A stretch of 64,000 nucleotides of DNA. Origin: Lactifluus volemus. Lineage: Eukaryota > Basidiomycota > Agaricomycetes > Russulales > Russulaceae. Below the pieces are notes generated by a model. It was not told the origin of the DNA, did not search any database, and worked only from the letters and a program-made list of their open reading frames with translations. Both the position numbers and the translations under genes were made by a program. The stretch spans positions 62,001-126,000 of the forward strand of contig WTXI01000073.1 of the NCBI GenBank assembly GCA_022376515.1, in the 5' to 3' direction. The stretch's first letter is position 1, and each line of letters starts with the position of its first letter. Shown piece by piece: positions 55,401 to 64,000 of this stretch.

Positions 55401-55647
55401 TTCGGCAGACCTTTTTGCATTGACGTTTTGGCTTGCACATCACTGTTGCTGTTTGGCAAACCTGTAGTGCCGATCAAGCTCTGGAACAGCAGAACTGGTG
55501 CTTTACAGTAATCCCACCACCATGATACTGTGGCTACAATGATGTGTGGCACATTCTCATAACGAACCGACAAGCCCAGAACTCATCCTTCTGTATATTA
55601 CATTGACAAATGCGGGTACTCGCTCTTCACATTCGACAAAAGATTCC

Positions 55648-57784
55648 TCATGCACTAGAATCATCTAAGACAGATCCACTATCAACATATTCATCTGGGT
55701 CACCAAAGCCAGTAAAGTCAGCTACAGTCCATCTACCCTGTTCGAGTCTCCTATTAGTAGATGTGCTAGACTCATCTTCATTCATACGATTGGCAGATGG
55801 TTCATCATCCGAATCACCATCATCCATCAGTGCATAATATGTTTGCATACCAATGTTGAATTGTGAATCATTCTCATCTGAGTCACCACTGGCAATGTCA
55901 TTAAGAGCATTGAGGACATCTCTGCCAGAGGGTGGTGCAGATGTGATGGATGGACTAGAGTGCCGAGAATGACTTGACATGGGTGGTGGACTTGGAGATG
56001 GAGAAATGTCAGACATGAGAGCAGCCAGAGCGGCTTTACCAGATATAGGATTGGATGGTGAATGTAAATGGTCACTGCTCGAGGGCCTGGTGATATTGTC
56101 ATCGGCAATCTCGGCAGGCGCAGTATCATCGGCAGGCGCGGTATCATCGGTAGGCGCGGTATCATCGACAGGTGCGGCAATGGCACCAGGTGCGACAGGC
56201 GCGATATTTGCATCATCGGTGCTAGTATCTGCACTAGAAGTTGAAGTTCGAGAAGGTGACTTGGATAGTTGGGACAGTGCAACATCGCTGCCATGTTGTA
56301 AGGCCCCACTTGGCACACGAGCACGAGGGCGGCACAGAGGGAATTCCCGAAAATGAGCCGGATATTTTCGTCTTGTAAGACGACGCACAGCGTCCACGGT
56401 AACAGGGGAATGTATTGCAGAGTTTCTTGGGTCCGATGTGACCTCGGAATATTCCCCAGAAAATTTCCCCTCCTTCAATGACTCATCATAGCCAGAGTGT
56501 GGACGTTTATAGCCATTGTCTCCTGCACGAAATAATCCACGAATGTCATCTTCATCAAGGTCTATTCCCCATGTCCACTTCAGAGATGGCTGAGGGAACT
56601 GTTGATGGTGATTACGGATGGCCTCAGCATGCTGCTGAAAGATGGCAACCAGCTCTCTCCTAGTCAGGTCCTGTGGCTTCCGCTTGCGTAGCTGTCGTGT
56701 AGCTCCTGGTTCTTCTGGTGGCATTTCTGCAGTACTGGGGGTGGGTCCTGGAGTTGGGGAAGATGTGGCGGACACGTCTGGAGGGGGTAAAGTCGTATCG
56801 TGTGTCTCTTTGATAACGGCCGCTTCAAAAAGCCTGTTGAATCCTGAAGCACGCCTCGTGGTTAACACATATCGGTCTGTAATTTTCTGGCCCAGTGTGT
56901 TTAACTCTCTGAAAAGATATCGCACATCATTTCCAGTAAACACGGCCAATTTGTGGTACACTATGCAGCACCCGCAGTCAACTTTTGGTGGTGGTAGCCC
57001 AAGTGATTTCAAGAGAGATGTCGGAGTTAGTAGTGATGATGCCTCCGGTGCCGCTGCCGCCGACATTTCCGATGCCGCTGCCGCCGACGTTTCCGATGCC
57101 ACTGCCGCCGACGTTTCCGATGCCGCTGCCGCCGACGTTTCCGATGCCGATGCCGACGACGTTGCCGGTGCCGATGCCGCCGACGCTGCCGACGTTTCCG
57201 ATGCCGCCGACGTTGCCGGTGCCGACGACGTCCCTGTTGGAGTGTGTGTTGCCGATGCCTCCGGTGCTTCCCGCTGTTGTCGATGGAACAACATACATTC
57301 GTGAAGAGTTTTACGGCTGAGTAGTTCGGGGTTGGGATCGATAACAGAGCTGGTCCACCAGTCTAGCATGTAATTTTCTACTAGACCAGGTACGCAACTG
57401 GGATGATTGCCTGCATCCAACATAAGACGAGTGTCCAGTGTTAAAAAAAAGGGCAGGTCGTTGTCGTCGGCCCTGGGGTCCAATTTCTCGTAACATGAAA
57501 TGAGGAAGTTGGTTATATTAGGGATGGTGGTCATGTCCCTAACTGCTGTTGATATTCCAATATGTATCAAGGATAGTTCCTTCACACAATTAGCAAATGA
57601 AACAAGGAAATAAGGTGATTCTTACTAGTTCTTGTACAATACATTTTTGGATTATCTTTTTTTGAGACATCTCAGTCTGTTTTTCCATAGCTGTTAGTGC
57701 AGCCCGGAATCTTGAATCGCAATAGTCGACTACATCTTGAATAGACACCTCAAGAGGGTCTAATCCAGTGTGAGAGGATGACAT
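55648..57784 (-). CDS. Unrecognised low-complexity protein next to the KDZ transposase
   Basis: Two exons on the minus strand: 57784-57626 and 57579-55648, joined by a 46-nt GT-AG intron (the spliced codons read QEL-ELS); about 696 aa. The N-terminal 200 residues look globular (VDYCDSRFRAALTAMEK, YMLDWWTSSVIDPNPELL). Then comes an Ala/Ser/Thr/Glu repeat (ETSAAAAS-like, encoded by 57040-57235), a second conserved-looking part (VDCGCCIVYHKLAVFTGNDVR) and a region with LKWTWGIDLDEDDIRGLFRAG. The C-terminal third is Asp/Pro/Ser-rich (repeats of PADDTAP type). I do not recognise a family. It could be an accessory ORF of the KDZ element or a host gene. An alternative start is 57805, seven codons upstream. 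Confidence 0.65.
57040..57235 (-). repeat. 24-bp coding repeat inside the unrecognised gene
   Basis: Units of the type GCCGCTGCCGCCGACGTTTC are repeated about five times, then shorter variants. They encode an eight-residue ETSAAAAS-like unit. Confidence 0.8.
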
Positions 57785-57805
57785 TGTATAGGGCAGAAAG
57801 ATCAA

Positions 57806-59059
57806 GAGAAAGATTGTACTGATGGTAGTGGATCGATGTCAAGATGTAAGCGTGACTATCAGATGAGTGATCTTCTCGAACATCGTCACTGTGACATTGT
57901 GACATAGTCCGACTCAGCTCCCATTTTGGGGCTGCTGGAGAATTTGAGAATTTTCCTCTTTTGGGTATACACACATTATATATTATATAATACATATGGG
58001 CCGGCGCTCGGAGTCAGAGTCAGAGCCCAGGACTTGTATCTTGTGGCTGTGTATGTTGTAATATTGATTACGGCGGTTGTGATCTCGATTACGACTGCGC
58101 CACCGACCCCACTCGACACGAACACGCCGACACGAGCCACGAGAACAGCGCATCAATCGCGTGAAAAGTCAATTGGGGCGCATCTCGGTTTGATATTTAT
58201 GCAAACCACTAATGTTTTCTTAAAAATTTCGAGGTCCTTTGTATGATACAAAACGAGCACAGGCGTTCGTCATCACCTCGTCTGGTGGTTCCCATTCTCC
58301 CCGCTTTGTTGTCATTTTACCTTCAAAATGAGCACAGCTGCGTGCATTGCCCTCAACAGGGCATTACCCTGTTTTATTATGATGTAGTAGTCTCCACTCG
58401 ATATCTCGAGTGCTTTTCGTGTTTTGTTCTTTCCAAGCTTATGATATTTTTTCTCCACTTCTTTTCTTTGAAATAACATGAAAAACAAATAGCATACTTG
58501 TATCAAATACGAGCCAAAGTGCTCTAGTAAAATGTAACAAGTTGACCCACTGTTCCCTTGTGTAAATGCACCTGCGTTCGCCCCGCTTCCCCCTCGCATA
58601 TAATCATTCCCTCGACCCATAACTCGTTTTGGCATTATCTTGTCTTCTTGTGCCAACCTTCTCATCTTTCATCTCAGGCTGCATTCCCTTCTCCCTTCTA
58701 CCTATAGACCATCTGTGAAAGGGACAATATTCCATTGTAAGAGCCTGATTGATTTTGTCTACAATGCATGTTTTGAAAAGGGAAAGCCTCTATAATATGA
58801 TGCACAAGGCAAGTACATTGCACACCTCCTTTCATACACATTGAATCACTGATCTATGCTTGATGTGGGGTGTGTGCACTGTGCACACCTCCCACAGATA
58901 ACTTGGAAAGCCCAGGCCCTCTAAAGCCAAGCCCAGGCAGGGGCTTTTGTGCCAAGCTGACCCCTTTAAACTACTAAGACTCAAGCTGTAACAATACTAA
59001 TTTGATCACTTAGTTCAAGTGATTGCCACTAGTGAACTTGAATATCCTATTTATAGGCT
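57806..59059. other. Intergenic region between the unrecognised gene and the KDZ transposase
   Basis: No coding region is supported. The part near 57990-58030 has a GTCAGAGTCAGAGCC tandem hexamer. The region includes the 3' flank of the transposase gene and the 5' flank of the next one, both on the minus strand. Confidence 0.5.
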
Positions 59060-62000
59060 TTATAAAAAAGGTGTGATATATATACTGTTAGTTCTTTTGA
59101 ATGAATCATTGGCATCTTGAGCCATCCAACCCCACATTGCTGCTTTGCGAGCAGCATATGCTGCTGGTCCAGTAGCTTGATTGTCATTTGCCATTGTTCT
59201 TCGTCGCTCCCAATCCTCCTGCTTATGGATAAAAAAACGCACTGTCCACTGCATCTCATATCCAACAAGAATGACCTCTTCTTTCCAGCGCTGCTTCTGT
59301 GCACGTGCACGTAGCCAATGGACTCGTTGAACTAATAGGATGTGTTTAGCTATAACATTCACAAGATTTAAGAAAAACACACACATTCCTGCAAGGCTTG
59401 TGTGCTTCCTTGGTCTATGTTTGACTCAACTTGCCATATCCAAGAGAGCTGAAGTGTTGAAGAGCCAGGTTTGTTGGGGTCTAATAGTGCAGTACTTGAT
59501 TTGACATCCTTTTTTGATAAGACCCTAAACTTGGATAAGATCTTCTTATTTGCGCCAAGCCGGGTCATTGCCAACTGGCACCTGCTATATACCCGGCAAT
59601 AAAAGGAAATCCGGTCATTCAGCTGGACAACTGCTGATCTTGCACGACTGCTAACTGTTTTGCGTGGAGCAACACGCAAAACATGAGAGTATTGAAATGA
59701 TTTGTCTGCAATTGTTTCTCGCAAAGAGTTGAGAAGCCGGGCAGCCTGCTGCTCTCTAAGTATCAATTCAATTGCCCGATGCAAAGGGTTAGGAGATTGA
59801 GATGTAGATGGCATAGACAATGGCATAGAGTGAACTGAAAATGTTTGTCCTATAGGAGAGGATGCCGAGTCTGCCGTTGCCGTTGCCGAGATTGCCGTTG
59901 CCGAGCCCGCCGTTGCCGAGATTGCCGTTGCCGAGCCCGCTGTTGCCGAGCCCGCCATTGCCATGCTTGCCATTGCCGTGCCTGCAGTTGCCAAGTCTGC
60001 CGTTGCCGAGCCCGCTATTGCCGTGCTTGCCGTTGCTGTGCCTGCCGTTGCCGAGTCTGCCATTTCCCAATGTGTTGTTGCCAAATGTGCCACTGCTGAC
60101 TGTGCAGCTGATTGTGTGCTGGTTAACTCTGTGGCTATTAGCCATGTGAGCAACAACTACATTGAGAGTGTTGGTAGAGATTGAGCTCACATATCATCAG
60201 GTCCTCTTCGTCAAGGTCATCAAATGAAAAGGGTTCCGTATCTTCAATGATCTGGTTGAATTCTCCAGAGATGCCTGGAACACGCTGCCGAAGTGTCTGA
60301 AGCACCAAGAATTGAGCATTGAGAGATTCAGACAATTGTCGAAGGTGTTTGTCATCCTTCTCCGAGTGACCTCTACTAGAGCATCGTCGTAAGTGATCCT
60401 GAAGTTCAATTCTTTCAAATGCTATTAGTTTATAACATAGTGAGAATATAATATAATAATTACTGTTTTTCTTCGACATTCAGTGCCATTTGGACCCACT
60501 CCTCCACTAAAGTGTAATCTCTTCCCTCTGTAGGAAGCATTGATTCATCATTTTGTTTGGGTTTTTGCACACGAAGAATATCCATTGCTGCTGGATCGGT
60601 AAGGCGGCGAGACTCGGCAAGTTCAATCTCTATCTCCCACTGTGCTCGGTTGGCTACACTAATAGTGGATGATAAGTTTTCAAAGTATTGCCCTGTTGTG
60701 TGTGCCATAGCTGATGCTTGAGAATATCTGGTGCACAAGGTGGAAGCTTCAAAATGCGTATACAGTAAGCTGATGACACTAACACTATCAAAGCAATTTT
60801 TACTAACCTATGTTAAGCATTTTTTTGTGATTTGAGTCTGTGGCATGGTCATCAATAGTCTCTGCACGATTTGCTAGTGTTGCTGTGCGAACAGTGGGTG
60901 TAATGGCATTTAGAGATGACCACAGTGTCTCCAAGATTTCACCTGCTGTAACTGCTGCACCTGGAATAAATGATGTTGCAAAGCGAAAGAAGCACTCCTC
61001 CTTGTGGCCATGCACATGAAATAGACCAATAGCACGATCCAGGGATAATTTCTCTGGCAACAGATGGCCAATGCGGTCCTGAAGATGAACAAAATACTGA
61101 CAGGCAATATCATAAATGAGCATTGCACCCTGTGTGGGGTCCACATTTGTTCGTTTTAGAGCTTGTAAGAGTACCCAATCCACATTTTTTTGTTGCTCTC
61201 CTCGAAAGAGATTTGCAATGCCATTTGGAGCAAAGAAGCCATGGCGAGCACAAGCAACAGCCACAACACCAGTAACATCACAGGCTTTAGACCCTAGCAT
61301 TGCCAGCTCAATAGCACGAAACTGATTTGAACATGGGGCTTTCTGTATAAGAATAAATCAGCTAAACCTATATGCTTTTACTCAAGTGATTTATACAGAA
61401 AAGCCATTCATCACTGAAATTAGCAAAAATAAGATACTCACAGTTTGGCGTTCTACTGCACTTGCTAAGAAGCGCTCATAATCCTCTGTCTTTGACATCA
61501 TTCCACCACCTTCTGAAAGCCAGACTTCAGATTTATTCTTCTGCCTGATGTGGTCTGCCTTGAAGTTGCCATCAGCTACAAATAGCCGTTTATACACCCA
61601 TCTAAATAAGAGTAAGTTCACTAGAAGTTCTATAAATACTCTAAAACGCACGCATTAGGATCTTCCTTCCAATTTGATGGCAAATTGATGCCAGACTGTG
61701 GACAAGCTGGACAGAAGTTGGCAAGTTCCCCTGGTGTGGGCTGATTGAAATCAACTGCCTCATGCCCATATCCTGCCCACTTTATCTTTTTCAGCCATCT
61801 CCATGCACGAGATAGCCTTAGCAGTTCCTGATATAAATTTGGTGTGCGTGATGGTGCCATGGGATAGGTGAGACGGCGAAGCTTTTGGAAGTATTGATAG
61901 GCAGATGCTTTGCATTCCAAATTTGAGATGCGAAAGTCATCTAATACTGCTACAGTGAAAAGTGTCTGATAGCGAGAGAAGGTTGTAGGCACCAGTCGGC

Positions 62001-63436
62001 AATACATGAGATCAGCATGGATAGCCTCGGCACCACGGCATGAGCAAGTGACAAGGGCAATATGGTGAACTCCATTAACATGCACCACACGCACGTAATG
62101 GTTGTTTAATGCATCTTGTCTTGGTGCATGAATATCGAAGATAGAAAAACTGGAAGGAGGGTTGAACATAGCATGATTGGCATCAGATATTGTGATATTG
62201 TCAAGATAGCCACTGATTGCCACAAGATCAGAATCGGCAATGGGCACTTCTTCATCATTACTGTCTTGATCATCATCTTCCAATTCTGCGACTGTAGGTG
62301 TCAGTGCCGTTACTGATGTCAATGCTGGTGCCGATGCTGATGTCTGTGCCGGTGCCGGTGCCGGTGCCCATGCTATTGCCGGTGCCGTTGCCGGTGCCGA
62401 TGCCGATGCCATTGCCGGTGCCGTTGCCGGTGCCATTGCCGGTGCCGTTGCCGGTGCCGGTGCCATTGCCGATGCCGATGCCATTGCCATTGCCGGTGCC
62501 GTTGCCATTGCCATTGCCGGTGCCATTGCCGGTGCCATTGCCGGTGCCGGTGCCGTTGCCATTGCCGGTGCCGGTGCCATTGCCGGTGCCGGTGCCATTG
62601 CCATTGCCGGTGCCATTGCCGGTACCGGTGCCGATGATGGTGCCGGTGTAGCAGTATCTTCTGCTTGTAATTTTGCCTGCTCTTCATTATCCCTGACCTG
62701 TTGTATCTTCTCCAAGACTTCTTTTTGAAATGTCAGCTGCTCACAGACCATTACTCCCAAGTGGTGTTGAACTAGAACGTATACGCCAACTTCCCAGAGG
62801 TGTGCTGGGCGGAAGAATGACCCTGTCCAGTATTCGATACGGTGGAGTGGGTTGTCAAGATGGGAGTGACGCATGCAAAAGCGACAGAGAAGGGGGCTTG
62901 TAGTGCAGTCCTTGCATCTCCATCTTGCATGCCTATGCTCCGGACATTGCATACATCTTCGATAGTTTGGTAATGCCTCTCGAGAAAGCAGAGCAGCTAG
63001 TAAACTACTAGCATGATGGGTGAATTCTTGCAAATACACATCCTGCTACAATGTGATTGATATTATTAAGAACAGTTTAAAATTTTCTATAATAGACTTT
63101 ACACACCATATTCTTCTGGGTTTCATTTGCTTGTTGTTCATCATCAGGTGTGTCAATATCCATTTGAGCCAAGATTTGAGCATCCTCAAAAGCTTCCACC
63201 CGTGGATTAGATGAGGATGCTCTAGGGAAATCTGTAGTTTTCCCCTTGGTTTTCCCGAGTTTGACATTGGGTCTTAGAGGTACTTGAATCCTTTTCATAA
63301 CTGGTTCACCAGGTGTGTTGGTCTTCACCTCTTTGAAACCAACAATATCAATTGCTTCATCATCATCTTCCACCATCCGGTTCTTATACTTCCCTCGTTT
63401 TCGCTTTCTTGATTCTGTGGCCATAGGAACTTGCAT
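59060..63436 (-). CDS. KDZ-family transposase with CxC2 cysteine cluster
   Basis: Exons on the minus strand: 63436-63107, 63045-61652, 61601-61442, 61342-60808, 60746-60464, 60411 to about 60180, about 60156-59385 and 59331-59060. The junction between exons 6 and 7 could not be fixed. Exon 1 is basic ([13 protein letters not shown]). Exon 2 has the CxC2-type cluster ([17 protein letters not shown], then [11 protein letters not shown]), a long Ala/Pro/Met repeat (62290-62650) and the conserved SCRG...FP-like region. The catalytic core lies in exon 4: [11 protein letters not shown]...NVDW, YDIACQY and [12 protein letters not shown] supply the D, D and E residues. The end ([27 protein letters not shown]) is the usual C-terminus. 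These enzymes cut and paste large DNA transposons; action in the nucleus is inferred. Reading frames look intact, so activity is possible. Confidence 0.85.
59873..60065 (-). repeat. GCCGTTGCCGAG-type repeat inside the transposase gene
   Basis: Interrupted 6/15-bp units on the + strand (GCCGTTGCCGAGCCCGCC), encoding Ala/Thr/Ser/Gly on the minus strand ([10 protein letters not shown]). The repeat is open in two minus-strand frames, which obscures the frame of this exon. Confidence 0.75.
62290..62650 (-). repeat. GCCGGTGCCATT hexamer repeat inside the transposase gene
   Basis: About 55 units of GCCGGT, GCCATT, GCCGTT and GCCGAT, encoding an Ala-Pro / Ala-Met alternating stretch of roughly 110 residues between the cysteine cluster and the catalytic part. 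Confidence 0.85.
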
Positions 63437-64000
63437 AGAAATGAGGTTGATGTGAGAGTACTAGGAATAGAGTATTTGAAGATTCCAAGTCACAGGTATG
63501 CCCTTGGCCCCTTCACATTGCACAGCAAGATTAGAAAATAAATTCTAGATACATAGCATTACTATATGGGTGCTGTAATGCTATCTGTCAACGTGTAACT
63601 GAAACACTTATGTTATTGCAGATTATACCTAATGTAGAAGCGTTGGGTTTAGCTAAATATGGTATAGTATAGGGGAGATAAGGCTGATAAGCGATGCTCG
63701 TTTCAGTGACAGTTCAATGTAAATTATGTAATGCACGGGTTTAGCTAAATATGGCAAAGTTCGAGGGGCTTGGAGATAAGCGATGCTCGCTTCAGTCAAT
63801 GTGTAATCACTACAAATGTCATCTGGCACACTGTACCTGAGATCATCTGGCGATTGATCGTAGAAATGTGTTAATTAATCAATGATCAACTTATTTCCTG
63901 TCACTAACGACGCTAATGAACTCGCTTATCTACAATAATTAGCCCAATGGCATAATCAAGGTCAAGCTAGGCACTATCATGTCTCATGGCTACAATCTGT
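63437..64000. repeat. 5' flank of the KDZ gene with a pair of imperfect direct repeats
   Basis: Copies at about 63646-63707 and 63737-63796 share GGGTTTAGCTAAATATGG, a GGGGAGATAA/GGAGATAA core and AAGCGATGCTCG followed by TTTCAGT or CTTCAGT. Subterminal repeats are common in KDZ and other large DNA transposons as transposase sites; here this is only a suggestion. No gene is seen in this stretch. Confidence 0.5.

Noticed and set aside
54254..55573. Antisense ORFs of 166-263 codons in the minisatellite
   Set aside because: A 14-bp unit keeps all three frames open and gives the same periodic peptide. There is no unique sequence or start context.
1..64000. CRISPR arrays, tRNA, rRNA and bacterial-type operons
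   Set aside because: None seen. Repeats are minisatellites, LTRs or gene duplications, and gene structure is eukaryotic with spliceosomal introns.

Overview
The window is nuclear DNA of a filamentous basidiomycete, most likely an agaricomycete. The evidence is: many phase-consistent introns of about 49-60 nt; genes with a fungal STAND 'Goodbye' N-terminus, a NACHT ATPase and ankyrin repeats; a degenerate FunK1-type fungal kinase; and a KDZ-family transposase with a CxC2 cysteine cluster. No bacterial features, rRNA, tRNA or CRISPR array were seen.

Positions 1-54,140 hold a tandem array of six paralogous Goodbye-NACHT-ankyrin genes, all on the + strand (NLR1 to NLR6, at 1068, 8096, 15190, 20260, 43634 and 50002). 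All share one ten-exon layout, including a 42-nt exon and a 25-nt exon that encodes the Walker A loop. NLR2, NLR3 and NLR5 are open from end to end (1059, 1060 and 1056 aa). NLR1 is cut by a solo LTR in its ankyrin exon. NLR4 is cut by a 2.6-kb poly(A)-tailed retroelement and has lost its normal C-terminus. NLR6 has a one-base deletion between the NACHT and ankyrin halves. The spacers are themselves repeated: an upstream block with a CACGTG box, a 3' tag after each stop codon, and degenerate spacer blocks. A FunK1 kinase pseudogene (12.2-14.1 kb) lies between NLR2 and NLR3, bracketed by the same 5' and 3' flanks as the NLR genes. This looks like a fungal immune-receptor-like family evolving by duplication and loss; the immune role is inference from the family.

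Positions 28,197-42,771 are a nested retrotransposon stack in the promoter-side spacer of NLR5. A Ty1/copia element (minus strand, 165/166-bp LTRs, TSD CCACC) was hit in gag by a complete Ty3/gypsy chromovirus (33,644-41,972, minus strand, 444-bp LTRs that look identical, TSD GTACA) and in integrase by an unrelated 598-bp solo LTR (TSD CATGA). The chromovirus itself carries a solo LTR of its own family, in opposite orientation, inside gag (TSD TGAAG). It has a -1 frameshift heptamer at the gag stop, an apparent Tf1-like self-priming site, and an extra CCHC-knuckle ORF after pol.

Positions 54,145-64,000 are a different neighbourhood. There is a minisatellite of about 1.1 kb with a 14-bp unit, then two minus-strand spliced genes: an unrecognised Ala/Ser/Thr-rich protein (55,648-57,784) and a KDZ transposase (59,060-63,436). 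Both genes contain in-frame GCC-rich expansions. A pair of imperfect direct repeats near 63.7 kb may mark the subterminal part of the KDZ element, but its ends could not be found.

All exon boundaries were set by hand from splice consensus, frame and comparison between the six paralogs. Domain names rest on motif recognition, not on a database search.
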